Made by a program: the position numbers and the translations under genes
Part shown: in pieces, positions 1 to 8,367 of the stretch
Numbering within the stretch: position 1 is the first letter of the stretch
How the letters are laid out: the number at the start of each line of letters is the position of its first letter
Assembly (NCBI RefSeq): GCF_005876955.1
Contig: NZ_SSCL01000007.1
Location: forward strand, 62,001 to 126,000
Length of the DNA stretch: 64,000 nucleotides
Source: Sinomonas gamaensis
GTDB lineage: Bacteria; Actinomycetota; Actinomycetes; Actinomycetales; Micrococcaceae
Direction of reading: 5' to 3'
Notes under the pieces: generated by a model
The model's input: the letters and a program-made list of their open reading frames with translations, nothing else
The model's database searches: none
What the model was told of the DNA's origin: nothing

Positions 1-987
1 AACGTTCTCCGCAACGGGCACGAGCACGAGGGCACCGAATTCCGGGTCAATGGCGAGGGCCACCGGATCGACTTCAAGGGACTCACCGGCCAGTCCGTGT
101 GGCTGTACCCGCAGAACGATGTGTTCGACGATCTCGCCGCCCAGCGCGAGGCCGACGGCGGCGACATCCGCTACTCGTGTTCCGACACGGAAGTGTTCGA
201 CCTCCTCGATCGCCCGAAGGTGCGCTTCCGCGACGTCGACGGCCAGGACTGGGAGATCGAGGCCGAGATTCTGGTGGGCGCCGACGGCTCGCGCTCGCAC
301 TGCCGCTTCCAGATTCCCGAGGCAGAGCGCACGTGGTACTTCAACGAGTACCCGTTCGCGTGGTTCGGCATCCTGACCGACGCCCCGCGGAGCGCGCCCG
401 AGCTGATCTACGCGAACTCCGCGCACGGCTTCGCGCTCATCAGCCAGCGCACCGACACGATGCAGCGCATGTACTTCCAGTGCGACCCGAAGACTAACCC
501 AGCCGACTGGACCGACGAGCAGATCTGGGAGCAGCTGCGGCTGCGCGTGAACGGCAACGGCTTCGCGCTCAAAGAGGGGCCGATCACTGACAAAGTCGTC
601 CTGCCGTTCCGCTCGTTTGTCCAGACGCCGATGCGCTACGGGAACCTCTTCCTCGCCGGCGACGCGGCACACACCGTTCCGCCCACCGGAGCCAAGGGCC
701 TCAACCTCGCGCTGCACGACGTGAAGCTCCTGTTCGAGAGCCTCGACTCGTACTTCAAGACGGGCTCCTCCGCGCTCATCGACACGTATTCCGATCGGGC
801 GCTCGACCGGGTGTGGAAGGCGCAGTACTTCTCCTACTGGATGACGACCCTGCTCCACACCGTTCCCGGCGAGGACAACCACGCGTTCTTCCGGGCGCGC
901 CAGCTCGGCGAGCTCCGGTCCCTCCTCGAGTCGGAGCACGGCCGCGCGTACATCGCCGAGTGCTACACGGGGTGGCAGGGGAAGTAG
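1..987 (+). CDS. pobA: 4-hydroxybenzoate 3-monooxygenase, 5' end cut by the window
   Basis: FAD-dependent aromatic hydroxylase that converts 4-hydroxybenzoate to protocatechuate with NADPH and O2, feeding the beta-ketoadipate pathway. The frame is open from base 1, so about 328 C-terminal residues are present; family members have about 390, so roughly the first 65, including the N-terminal FAD-binding GxGxxG, lie outside. Visible marks are the DG motif (LVGADGSRS) and the second FAD motif NLFLAGDAAHTVPP, followed by GAKGLNLALHD, all typical of PobA. It ends in TAG and is followed by a short inverted-repeat element. Other aromatic monooxygenases of the same fold are possible but the GDAAHTVPPTGAKGLN region fits PobA well. 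Confidence 0.88.
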   Translation, partial: NVLRNGHEHEGTEFRVNGEGHRIDFKGLTGQSVWLYPQNDVFDDLAAQREADGGDIRYSCSDTEVFDLLDRPKVRFRDVDGQDWEIEAEILVGADGSRSHCRFQIPEAERTWYFNEYPFAWFGILTDAPRSAPELIYANSAHGFALISQRTDTMQRMYFQCDPKTNPADWTDEQIWEQLRLRVNGNGFALKEGPITDKVVLPFRSFVQTPMRYGNLFLAGDAAHTVPPTGAKGLNLALHDVKLLFESLDSYFKTGSSALIDTYSDRALDRVWKAQYFSYWMTTLLHTVPGEDNHAFFRARQLGELRSLLESEHGRAYIAECYTGWQGK

Positions 988-1002
988 GCGCACCGCTTCC
1001 CG

Positions 1003-1073
1003 TTGCGCCGTCAGCTTTGCTGGGTGTGGAGGGGCGACGGCGGCCGGGGCCCAGCGCTGACGTGACGGCGCAA
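1003..1073. repeat. short inverted-repeat element with TTGCGCCGTCA ends
   Basis: TTGCGCCGTCA at 1003-1013 and its exact reverse complement TGACGGCGCAA at 1063-1073 bound a 71-bp GC-rich segment between pobA and the next gene. The left flank and first bases (cttcccG + arm + NctttgcNgggt) match the left end of the 208-bp units at 35846-36437, so this looks like a short relative of the same family. No transposase is nearby. It could be a MITE-like remnant or a palindromic intergenic repeat. Confidence 0.7.
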
Positions 1074-1098
1074 GCTGGGGCAGTGAAAGGATGCGACT

Positions 1099-1572
1099 AT
1101 GACCGACGCAACCAGCACCCGCACGTCCTTCTATCTCGACAAAGCCGACCCGGCCTCGTGGAAGGCGCTCAACGCCCTGGCGGCCGCCGTTCGCGAGGCG
1201 ACGGCTGCGGCAGGGGTGGGGCGCGACGTCGTCGAACTCGCGAATGTCCGGATATCCCAGCTCAACGGATGCGCTTACTGTCTTGACCTCCACATTCGCC
1301 TCGCGGAGGAGGCTGGCGTCGCCCCGGTGAAGTTGAGGGTGCTGACGGCGTGGAGGGAGACGTCGATCTTCACCGAGGCTGAGGAGGCTGCGCTCACCAT
1401 CGCGGAGGCGGTGACGCTCCTGCCCGACGAGGATGAGCGTGTCGCGTCGTTGGAGTCGGCGCGGTTTGTCCTCGGCGACCAGGCCTACTCGGCGCTGTGT
1501 TGGGCGGCGTCGACCATGAACACGTTCAATCGTGTCTCCATCGTGAGTCGGCACAGGGTGCGGAAGCCCTGA
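1099..1572 (+). CDS. carboxymuconolactone decarboxylase / AhpD-family protein
   Basis: 157 residues, an all-helical AhpD-like fold. The redox/catalytic pair is C58-A-Y-C61 in NGCAYCLDLH, matching the CxxC plus distal His arrangement of alkylhydroperoxidase AhpD proteins. These are usually peroxidase or reductase partners; true 4-carboxymuconolactone decarboxylases lack the CxxC, so a redox role is more likely than a ring-cleavage role despite the neighbouring pobA. The ATG is preceded by a weak GAAAGGA Shine-Dalgarno. A strong hairpin terminator follows at 1585, so it appears to be a single-gene unit. Confidence 0.85.
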   Translation: MTDATSTRTSFYLDKADPASWKALNALAAAVREATAAAGVGRDVVELANVRISQLNGCAYCLDLHIRLAEEAGVAPVKLRVLTAWRETSIFTEAEEAALTIAEAVTLLPDEDERVASLESARFVLGDQAYSALCWAASTMNTFNRVSIVSRHRVRKP

Positions 1573-1584
1573 CCTTCCTGCTTT

Positions 1585-1621
1585 GAGGCCCCGCATGCTC
1601 CAGCGCGCGGGGCCTCTTCTT
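1585..1621 (+). terminator. rho-independent terminator after the AhpD-like gene
   Basis: A perfect 10-bp stem, GAGGCCCCGC at 1585-1594 pairing with GCGGGGCCTC at 1607-1616, has a 12-nt loop and a T-rich run after it (TTCTTT). It ends the transcript of the gene at 1099-1572 and insulates the PadR gene downstream. Confidence 0.8.
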
Positions 1622-1644
1622 TGCCCTTGTTCTTCGACAGTCAG

Positions 1645-1654
1645 CGATATATCG
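1645..1654. promoter_or_regulatory. palindrome CGATATATCG upstream of the PadR gene
   Basis: A perfect 10-bp palindrome, AT-rich in a GC-rich setting, sits 55 bp upstream of the PadR start codon. PadR-family repressors often autoregulate through AT-rich dyads of this kind; assignment as the PadR operator is inference from position and symmetry. Confidence 0.45.
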
Positions 1655-1708
1655 TTAATTACCGGTGCTCGACCGAGGCCGGTTGACTATCGATCACAGG
1701 AGGACGCC

Positions 1709-2335
1709 ATGCATGGGCATCCAGAACATCACCATCACGAAGGCCGCGGCTTCGGGCCCGGCGGCCCGGGCGGACCCGGAGGCTTTGGGCCTGGCTTCGG
1801 AGCCGGCGGCTTCGGGCCTGGCTTCGGCCGCGGATTTGGCCGTGGCTTCGGGCCCGGCCGCGACTTCCCGCCGGGCTTCGGGCCGCGCGGGGGACGTCGG
1901 GCGAGCCGAGGGGACATCCGGGCAATGATCCTGTCCCTCTTGTCCGAGAGCCCGTCGACGGGCTACGGCATCATCCAGGCCGCCGCGGAGAAGACCAACG
2001 GCGAGTGGAGGCCAAGTCCCGGCTCGGTCTACCCCACGCTTCAGCAGCTCGTCGACGAGGAGCTCGTGGAGCAGGCCGGCGAGGGCAAGCGCACGGAGTA
2101 CAGGCTGACCGAGGCGGGCCATGCCTATGTCGCCGATCACGCCGAGGAGCTTCAGCGGGCGTGGGAAGCGGCGTCGGGGCGCAGCGAGGCCTCGGACGCA
2201 CTCATCGAGAGCGCCAAGAAGTTCATGGGCGTGCTGCACCAGTTCCGGGTCGCCGCTACCGACGAGCAGCGCGCAAAGGCGGCCGGCGTGCTCGACGATG
2301 CCCGCAAAGCGCTCTACCTCATCCTTGCCGAATAG
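1709..2335 (+). CDS. PadR-family transcriptional regulator with His/Gly-rich N-terminus
   Basis: 208 residues. The first ~60 are a low-complexity tail: a His-rich start (MHGHPEHHHHEG) and then repeats of GFGPGFG. The winged-helix PadR domain follows, with the family landmarks AMILSLLSESPSTGYGI, SPGSVYPTLQQLVDEELVE and TEYRLTEAGHAY, then a short C-terminal helix region. An in-frame open stretch runs further upstream, but the ATG at 1709 has a perfect AGGAGG six bases away and is preferred. It sits upstream of an ABC exporter, the classic PadR-efflux pairing, so repression of that pump is likely. The His cluster suggests metal contact but that is untested. Confidence 0.9.
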   Translation: MHGHPEHHHHEGRGFGPGGPGGPGGFGPGFGAGGFGPGFGRGFGRGFGPGRDFPPGFGPRGGRRASRGDIRAMILSLLSESPSTGYGIIQAAAEKTNGEWRPSPGSVYPTLQQLVDEELVEQAGEGKRTEYRLTEAGHAYVADHAEELQRAWEAASGRSEASDALIESAKKFMGVLHQFRVAATDEQRAKAAGVLDDARKALYLILAE

Positions 2336-2360
2336 GCGCACTATCAATCTGTGGCCGGAT

Positions 2361-2411
2361 CCCTTATGTAGCAGCAACCCTTAATTAGCCACATCCCTTA
2401 AGTAGCCACAT
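2361..2411 (+). repeat. three tandem 17-bp repeats in the exporter leader
   Basis: Three adjoining 17-mers start at 2361, 2378 and 2395 and share CCCTTA-N-N-TAGC-N-(C/G)-CA. Copies two and three differ only in the middle bases; copy one is more diverged. They end just before the AAAGGAGG ribosome-binding site of the ABC exporter. They may be operator repeats or an expression-tuning leader; function is unknown. Confidence 0.75.
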
Positions 2412-2427
2412 CCCCCAAAGGAGGCCC

Positions 2428-4323
2428 ATGGCCCAGATGGCACCCGGGCGACCGCCTGTCGTCGGGCGCGGCGGTCGCATCTCCGGCGGCGACGTGGCGC
2501 TCCAGAAGAAGCTCAACGCCGAGGCGCCGCGCATCCCGCACCTGCTCCGGCGCATCGCGGAGCTCTTCAAGCCACATCGTGGCTCGCTCGTGCTCACGGT
2601 TGTCCTCGTGCTGGTCGGGGCCGCGCTCTCCGTGGCCCCGCCGCTGCTCACCCAGAGGACGTTCGACGACGGCCTCTTCCCTCGCGCTGGGCACCCTGAC
2701 GTCCCGCGGTTGGTTGAGCTCGTGGGACTCATGGTGGCGGTCTACATCCTTTCCGCGCTCCTCGGCGTGTGGCAGACCTACCTGACGTCGACGGTGGGCA
2801 ACTCGGTCATGGGCTCGCTCCGCGTCCGGCTGTTCAGCCATCTCCAGTCCATGGAACTGAGCTTCTTCACCCGTACGAAGACGGGCGTGATCCAGTCGCG
2901 GCTCCAGAACGATGTCGGAGGGGTGGCCAATGTGCTGTCCAATACGGTGTCGGGAGTCGTGGGGAACATCGTGACCGTCATGGCCGCCTTCGTCGCCATG
3001 GTCGCGCTCAATTGGCAGCTGACGGTCATCGCCGTCGTCCTCATGCCGTTCCTGGTGATCGCGCAGCGGAGGGTGGGCCAAGTGCGCGCGCGGATTGCCA
3101 CCAAGACGCAGGAATCGCTCTCCGACATGACGGCGATTACGCAGGAGTCGCTCAGCGTGTCCGGAATCCTGCTGTCCAAGAGCTTCAACCGGCAGCCGGA
3201 CGAGATTCAGAGGTACTCGGCCGAGAATCAGAATCTCGTGGGACTGCAGGTGCGGCAGGCGATGAGCGGGCAGTATTTCTTCGCATTGGTGAGCATCTTC
3301 CTGTCCTCGATCCCGGCGCTCGTGTACCTCGTGTCGGGGATCCTTCTCGCCGGCGGGACCGTCAGCATCACGGCCGGCACGATCGTCGCGTTCACCACGG
3401 TCCAGGCGCGGCTCCTGTTCCCGCTCATGGCGCTCATGCGGGTTGCCCTCGACCTTCAGACGTCGGGCGCGCTGTTCGCGCGCATCTTCGAATACCTCGA
3501 CCTTCGCCCCGCAATCACCGATGCCCCAGACGCCGTGCCGCTTCCCGCTGGCTCCCCACGGCTCGGCGAGGTGGAGTTCGACGGCGTGACCTTCCGTTAC
3601 CCTGATGCGCGCGGCGAGGAGCGGGCCACCCTGCAGGACGTCTCGTTCCGGGTGGAGCGCGGGCAGTTCGCCGCCTTCGTGGGGCCGAGCGGCGCCGGGA
3701 AGACGACGGTCTCCTATCTCATCCCGCGCTTCTACGAGGCAACTTCGGGGACGGTGAGGTTCGCCGGACGGGACGTGCGCGAGATCCAGCGCGAGTCCCT
3801 CATGAGCCACATCGGCGTGGTGAGCCAGGAGACCTACCTGTTCCACGCGACGATCGCGGAGAACCTCCGCTACGCGAAGGTCGATGCGACGCAGGCCGAG
3901 CTCGAAGCCGCCGCCCGGTCGGCGAACATCCACGACACGATCATGGCGTTCCCGGACGGGTATGACACGGTGGTCGGGGAGCGCGGCTACCGCCTCTCCG
4001 GTGGGGAGAAGCAGCGGATCGCGATTGCGCGGGTGCTGCTCAAGGACCCCGAGGTGCTGCTCCTCGACGAGGCGACGAGCTCGCTCGACACGATCTCCGA
4101 GCGCGTGGTCCAGAAAGCGCTCGACGCGGCATCCCACGGCCGTACCACCATCGCGATCGCGCACCGGCTCTCGACCGTGGTCGGCGCCGATGTCATCTAC
4201 GTCGTGGATGGCGGTCGGATCGTCGAGCACGGGACGCACTCCGAGCTCCTGGCGCTCGGGGGAGCGTACGCGAGGCTCTACGTGGAGCAGGCCGCGCAGC
4301 CCTCCCCGGCCCCCCGCCCCTGA
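2428..4323 (+). CDS. ABC exporter, fused membrane and ATPase domains
   Basis: 631 residues in the MsbA/MdlB half-transporter layout: a six-helix membrane domain (about residues 50-340) and a C-terminal nucleotide-binding domain. The ATPase motifs are complete: Walker A GPSGAGKTT near 419, signature LSGGEKQR near 523, Walker B LLLDEATSSLD with D547/E548, and the switch His in IAIAHRLST. It probably acts as a homodimer exporting lipids, drugs or peptides; the substrate cannot be read from sequence. It follows a PadR regulator and a set of 17-bp repeats, consistent with inducible efflux. AAAGGAGG precedes the ATG at short spacing. A long antisense open frame across it is a codon-bias shadow. Confidence 0.92.
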   Translation: MAQMAPGRPPVVGRGGRISGGDVALQKKLNAEAPRIPHLLRRIAELFKPHRGSLVLTVVLVLVGAALSVAPPLLTQRTFDDGLFPRAGHPDVPRLVELVGLMVAVYILSALLGVWQTYLTSTVGNSVMGSLRVRLFSHLQSMELSFFTRTKTGVIQSRLQNDVGGVANVLSNTVSGVVGNIVTVMAAFVAMVALNWQLTVIAVVLMPFLVIAQRRVGQVRARIATKTQESLSDMTAITQESLSVSGILLSKSFNRQPDEIQRYSAENQNLVGLQVRQAMSGQYFFALVSIFLSSIPALVYLVSGILLAGGTVSITAGTIVAFTTVQARLLFPLMALMRVALDLQTSGALFARIFEYLDLRPAITDAPDAVPLPAGSPRLGEVEFDGVTFRYPDARGEERATLQDVSFRVERGQFAAFVGPSGAGKTTVSYLIPRFYEATSGTVRFAGRDVREIQRESLMSHIGVVSQETYLFHATIAENLRYAKVDATQAELEAAARSANIHDTIMAFPDGYDTVVGERGYRLSGGEKQRIAIARVLLKDPEVLLLDEATSSLDTISERVVQKALDAASHGRTTIAIAHRLSTVVGADVIYVVDGGRIVEHGTHSELLALGGAYARLYVEQAAQPSPAPRP

Positions 4324-4324
4324 C

Positions 4325-4430
4325 CGTTTCGGGTACAGATAACTCCCCGTCACGGCGTTTCGGGTACGCGAACTGGGCCGTATCTGTACCTGAGTTGCGG
4401 GTGAGGCGCAGTATCTGTACCCGAGACGGG
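4325..4430. repeat. intergenic repeat cluster, core TTTCGGGTACAGATA
   Basis: Four related arms lie between the exporter and rlmN: CGTTTCGGGTACAGATA (4325-4341), CGTTTCGGGTACGCG (4356-4370), and two inverted copies, TATCTGTACCTGAG (4381-4394) and TATCTGTACCCGAGACG (4412-4428). They can fold as a nested hairpin. The same core recurs at 6840-6906. It resembles a REP/palindromic-unit family; it may also end transcription after the exporter. Confidence 0.7.
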
Positions 4431-4485
4431 GGCGAGAGAGCGGAATCATAGTGCCCCGATTGGGAAACACGAAAACCGGCGTGGG

Positions 4486-5715
4486 ATGATGGACAGGATG
4501 ACTTCACCCACGCGAACCCCGGACACCACCCCTGCCGATCGTGATGCGCGCCCCCAGGTACGCCCTGCAGCAGAAGGCTGGGAGCAGCAGCGCACCGCGG
4601 AGGGCCGCCCGCTGCTCCAGTTCGCGTCCCCGCGAGTCAAGCAGCCGCCGCAGCACCTCGCGGACCTCACGCTCGCGGAGCGCCAGGCGAAGCTCAAGGA
4701 GCTCGGCCACCCCGCGTTCCGGGCGAAGCAGCTGAGCACGCATTACTTCCAGCACTGGACCACCGATCCGGAGCGCATGAGCGACTTGCCGAAGGCCGGC
4801 CGCGAGGAGCTCGTCGAGGCCATGTTCCCGCCGCTGCTCACGGAAGTCCGCCGCCTCCGCACGGACGACGGCAACACCATCAAATTCCTCTGGCGCCTCT
4901 TCGACGGCGCGCTCGTCGAGTCCGTCCTCATGCGCTACCCGGGCCGCATCACGCTGTGCGTGTCGTCCCAGGCTGGGTGCGGCATGAACTGCCCCTTCTG
5001 TGCGACCGGTCAGGCCGGGCTCACGCGCAACATGTCGACGGCGGAGATCGTGGACCAGGTCGTTGCCGCGAACCGGGTCATCGCGGCGGGCGACCTTGGC
5101 GTCACCGAGCACCCTGATGAAAGGGTGACCAACATCGTCTTCATGGGCATGGGCGAGCCCCTCGCGAACTACAAGCGCGTCATGGCCGCGGTCCACCGCT
5201 TCGTGGACGCCTCGCCCGAGGGCCTTGGCATGTCGGCGCGCAACATCACCGTCTCGACGGTCGGCCTCGTCCCCGCGATCCGCAAGCTCGCCGAGGAGGA
5301 CCTGCCCGTCACCTTCGCGCTGTCCCTCCACGCGCCCGACGACGAGCTCCGCGACGAGCTGATCCCCGTCAACAACCGCTGGAAGGTCGACGAGGCCATC
5401 GACGCCGCCTACGACTACTTCCGCAAGACGGGCCGGCGCGTGAGCATCGAGTACGCCCTCATCAAGGACATGAACGACCACGCGTGGCGCGCGGCGCTAC
5501 TGGCCAAGAAGCTCAACCAGCGCGGCCGCGGCTGGGTTCACGTCAACCCGATCCCGCTCAACCCCACCCCCGGGTCAATCTGGACGTCGTCCGAGCCTGA
5601 GGTTCAGGACGAGTTCGTCGAGACCCTTCGCGCGGCCGGCATCCCGACGACGCTCCGCGATACGCGCGGCAAGGAAATCGACGGCGCCTGCGGCCAGCTC
5701 GCCGCAGCAGAGTAA
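4486..5715 (+). CDS. rlmN: dual-specificity 23S rRNA/tRNA adenine-C2 methyltransferase RlmN
   Basis: Radical-SAM enzyme that methylates C2 of A2503 in 23S rRNA and A37 of some tRNAs. The iron-sulfur motif CxxxCxxC is at C165, C169 and C172 ([15 protein letters not shown]). The [12 protein letters not shown] segment, the SLHAPDD segment and the C-terminal catalytic Cys in DGACGQL are all present, so it should be active. Length 409 is somewhat longer than E. coli RlmN because of a ~45-residue disordered actinobacterial N-terminus. ATGs at 4486, 4489 and 4498 are all possible; none has a strong Shine-Dalgarno. Housekeeping gene. Confidence 0.95.
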   Translation: MMDRMTSPTRTPDTTPADRDARPQVRPAAEGWEQQRTAEGRPLLQFASPRVKQPPQHLADLTLAERQAKLKELGHPAFRAKQLSTHYFQHWTTDPERMSDLPKAGREELVEAMFPPLLTEVRRLRTDDGNTIKFLWRLFDGALVESVLMRYPGRITLCVSSQAGCGMNCPFCATGQAGLTRNMSTAEIVDQVVAANRVIAAGDLGVTEHPDERVTNIVFMGMGEPLANYKRVMAAVHRFVDASPEGLGMSARNITVSTVGLVPAIRKLAEEDLPVTFALSLHAPDDELRDELIPVNNRWKVDEAIDAAYDYFRKTGRRVSIEYALIKDMNDHAWRAALLAKKLNQRGRGWVHVNPIPLNPTPGSIWTSSEPEVQDEFVETLRAAGIPTTLRDTRGKEIDGACGQLAAAE

Positions 5716-5722
5716 GGGCCAA

Positions 5723-6880
5723 GTGACGGGTCCCAAGGTTTCGGGCACTCCGGCACGAGCGAACGACGGCGTAGCTCGCCAGCGCGGGCCGCTCGCCGTC
5801 GTCGGACGCTTTCTTCATGAGCTGCTGTTCAGCATCGGCCCCGCGAAGAACGACCACCAGGCAGCGCTGCGCGCGGCGGCGGGTCTGTTCATCCCGCTCC
5901 TGGCGCTCACGATCACCCAGCGGCTCGACCTCGCGATCTTCGCGAACTTTGCCGCGTTCACCGGGATCTACGGGCGGAACGAGCCTCATCGGGTCCGCGT
6001 CGTGGCGCAGATCCGAGCCGGCCTGCTCATGATCGGCGTCCTCCTCGCGGCAACCATCTCAGCCCGACTCAGCCCGGGCGGAGCGCTCGGCCCGTGGGGG
6101 ATCGTCGTGGGCACCACGCTCGTGGCATGGGGGTGCAGCGTTGTTGTCGGGTACTGGAGGCTTCGGCCCGCGGGCTCGCTGTTCCACATCTTCGCGTTTG
6201 CTGCGATTGCCTCCCTTCCGCACCAGCCGCCGCTCTTGGACGCCGGGGTGACTGCCGTCGCGACGTCGCTCCTGTGCCTCGCCATCGGCCTCGCGTCCCG
6301 CGTTCATCCCGCGCGCCGCACCCCGCTCGGCTGGCAGCAGGTGCGGGCGGCGTGGCGGGTGCGCCTCTGCCCGACCGAGCGCCGCGTGCTGTGGCTCGAG
6401 TCCATCGGGTACTTCGTCGCGGCGGCCGTCGCCGGTGCGGCAGCCACGATCGTCGGCCAAGCGCTCGGCTTCGGGCACAACTATTGGGCCATCGTGGCCG
6501 CCGTGGTGCCGCTCGTCGGCCACTCGACCCGCCACCGCGTGAGCCGCGGCCTCCAGCGTGTGCTGGGGACCGTCGTCGGCCTCGCCCTGCTCGCGGGGAT
6601 CGCGGCGCTCCGGCCTGACCCTTGGATCATGGTCGTGCTTATCGGCCTCTGCCAGTTCGTCGTGGAGATGCTCATCGCACGGCAGTACTTCCTCGCGCAG
6701 GTGTTCGTCGCGCCGCTCGCGCTGCTCTCGACCCTCCTGGTCGCGCACACCGACCCCGGCGCCTTGCTGCATGACCGGTTCATCGACACGGCCATCGGCT
6801 CCGGGGTCGGCGTGCTGGTGGTGCTCGCCCCTCTTCTCTCGTCTCGGGTACAGATGATGCGTACCCGAAACGCTGTTTGA
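5723..6880 (+). CDS. FUSC-family (fusaric acid resistance-like) membrane protein
   Basis: 385 residues with two blocks of hydrophobic helices separated by a cytoplasmic stretch, the pattern of FUSC/aromatic-acid exporter proteins. The second block contains GFGHNYWAIVAAVVPLVGHSTRHR, the characteristic family segment. Role inferred as efflux of aromatic or weak acids. It begins with GTG 7 bp after rlmN, so the two are probably co-transcribed. Its last dozen codons (SRVQMMRTRNAV) are read from an intergenic-type repeat that starts at 6840, so the native C-terminus seems to have been replaced or extended by repeat DNA. Confidence 0.8.
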   Translation: MTGPKVSGTPARANDGVARQRGPLAVVGRFLHELLFSIGPAKNDHQAALRAAAGLFIPLLALTITQRLDLAIFANFAAFTGIYGRNEPHRVRVVAQIRAGLLMIGVLLAATISARLSPGGALGPWGIVVGTTLVAWGCSVVVGYWRLRPAGSLFHIFAFAAIASLPHQPPLLDAGVTAVATSLLCLAIGLASRVHPARRTPLGWQQVRAAWRVRLCPTERRVLWLESIGYFVAAAVAGAAATIVGQALGFGHNYWAIVAAVVPLVGHSTRHRVSRGLQRVLGTVVGLALLAGIAALRPDPWIMVVLIGLCQFVVEMLIARQYFLAQVFVAPLALLSTLLVAHTDPGALLHDRFIDTAIGSGVGVLVVLAPLLSSRVQMMRTRNAV

Positions 6881-6906
6881 GGGGGAGTTGGTGCACCCGA
6901 AACGGG
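6840..6906. repeat. second copy of the GTTTCGGGTACAGAT repeat, overlapping a gene end
   Basis: CGTCTCGGGTACAGAT (6840-6855), GCGTACCCGAAACG (6859-6872) and TGCACCCGAAACGGG (6892-6906) match arms of the repeat at 4325-4430. TCGGGTAC at 6844-6851 pairs with GTACCCGA at 6861-6868 to form a hairpin over the stop codon region of the FUSC gene. It lies between two convergent genes and may help end both transcripts. Confidence 0.65.
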
Positions 6907-6920
6907 GGTGGGGCTGGGGG

Positions 6921-8345
6921 TCAACAGGCCGGGCGGCTCCTGACATCTGCTGAGACGCGCTGCTCCTGGAGCGTCCCGAGCGGACCTGTCTTGAGCTCGC
7001 GGTCCTCGACCACGACCTGCCCGCGCAGCACGGTCATGGTTGCCCAGGCCGCGACCTCGTAGCCCTCCCACGGCGTGTAGTCGGCCTCGTGCAGATCGCT
7101 CGAGGTCACGACGCGCGCCTCGGTCGTGTCCAGGACGGCGAGGTCGGCGTCGCTCCCGATCGCGATCGCGCCCTTCCGGGGGTACAGCCCCAGGATCTTC
7201 GCGGCGTTCGCCGAGGTGAGGTCCACGAACCGCGTGAGGTCGAGTCCCCGCTTCGCGACGCCCTCGGTGTAGGCCACAGCCATCCGCATCTCCACTCCGG
7301 CGTGGCCTCCCGTCGCGTCGAGGATGGTCTTCCCGCGCGTCTTGACGTCGAGGTCCGTGCAGACGCCGTCGGTGGCGAGCGTGCTGAGCGCGCCCTCGAG
7401 GAGCGCGTCCCACATGGAGTCGCGGTCGTCGGCCGACTTGAGCGACGGGTAGGTGTGGTAGATCGCGCCGTTCTCCTGCCGGTAGTCGTCGGCGGTGAAG
7501 TGCGCATAATGCGGCAGCACCTCGCCGTAGACCGGCAGTCCGCGTCCGCGGGCCTCGCGGATGGCGTCGACGCCCTCCCGTGCGCTCACGTGCATGATGT
7601 AGATCGGGGCGCCCACGTGCTCGGCGAGCGTGATCGCGCGCTGGAACGAGAGCTTCTCCGACAGGTTGTTGTGCGCGTGGGACATGTACTCGAGGCCGAT
7701 CTTGCCCTCGCGCTGGAGCCGCTTGTACGAGTACATGACGATGTCGTCGTCCTCAGCGTGGATCGCGAGCATCGCGCCCGCGGCCGCGGTCTGCTCCATG
7801 AGGCCCCACATGTTGCCCAGGTCGGTCTTCTGCCGGGGGCGGGTGGGGGTCGTGTTGGTCATCCAGACCTTGTAGCTCCCGTGGCCCGCGGCGACAGCGT
7901 CGGGGATCTGCTCGAGCACCTCGAACGGGATCTCGGGCTCCTTGAACGTCCCGTGGAGGGCGTAGTCCGTGTAGGTGTTGCCAGCCCACTCGGCGGACTT
8001 CCGCGCAAACGACTGGGACAGTTCGTCCCCGGGCTGCCAGTGGGCGAAGTCGACGAGGGTGGTGGTTCCGCCGTAGATCGCGCCCTCGCTGACGCGGTCC
8101 GGACCGAAGCATTTGATGCCGCTCTCGGCCGCGGTTGGCAGCACGCTGTTCGTGTGGACATGGGGGTCGACGCCGCCTGGCACCACGAGCTGGCCGCGCA
8201 CGTCGATCGTGCGGCGGGCTTCCGCCGGTGCGCCGAACTCGGGGGCGGTCAACGAGACAATCGTGCCATTGGCGATGCCGACGTCGAGACGGCGGGGGCC
8301 GGACGGAGTGACGACGAGGCCGTTGGCGAGGAGAAGGTCGAGCAT
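6921..8345 (-). CDS. dihydropyrimidinase / hydantoinase-type amidohydrolase
   Basis: 474 residues of the cyclic-amidohydrolase (hydantoinase, dihydropyrimidinase, allantoinase) group, which open cyclic ureides or amides at a binuclear metal centre. Metal ligands are visible: H62 and H64 in DPHVH, the carboxylated Lys candidate K159 in GSYKVW, H196 in AIHAEDD, H252 in IMHVSA, and D326 in ATDGVCTD. All ligands are intact. A GGAGG lies just before the ATG. It is the last gene of a leftward unit with a formamidase and an aminotransferase, 22 bp after the former. Substrate preference within the family cannot be read from sequence. Confidence 0.88.
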   Translation of the reverse strand: MLDLLLANGLVVTPSGPRRLDVGIANGTIVSLTAPEFGAPAEARRTIDVRGQLVVPGGVDPHVHTNSVLPTAAESGIKCFGPDRVSEGAIYGGTTTLVDFAHWQPGDELSQSFARKSAEWAGNTYTDYALHGTFKEPEIPFEVLEQIPDAVAAGHGSYKVWMTNTTPTRPRQKTDLGNMWGLMEQTAAAGAMLAIHAEDDDIVMYSYKRLQREGKIGLEYMSHAHNNLSEKLSFQRAITLAEHVGAPIYIMHVSAREGVDAIREARGRGLPVYGEVLPHYAHFTADDYRQENGAIYHTYPSLKSADDRDSMWDALLEGALSTLATDGVCTDLDVKTRGKTILDATGGHAGVEMRMAVAYTEGVAKRGLDLTRFVDLTSANAAKILGLYPRKGAIAIGSDADLAVLDTTEARVVTSSDLHEADYTPWEGYEVAAWATMTVLRGQVVVEDRELKTGPLGTLQEQRVSADVRSRPAC

Positions 8346-8367
8346 GGGTAACCTCCGGTTTTCTGGA

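Noticed and set aside
2398-4470. 690-codon open frame antisense to the ABC exporter
   Set aside because: It mirrors codon bias of the real gene, has no family motif, and is rich in Arg/His/Asp as expected for antisense high-GC DNA.
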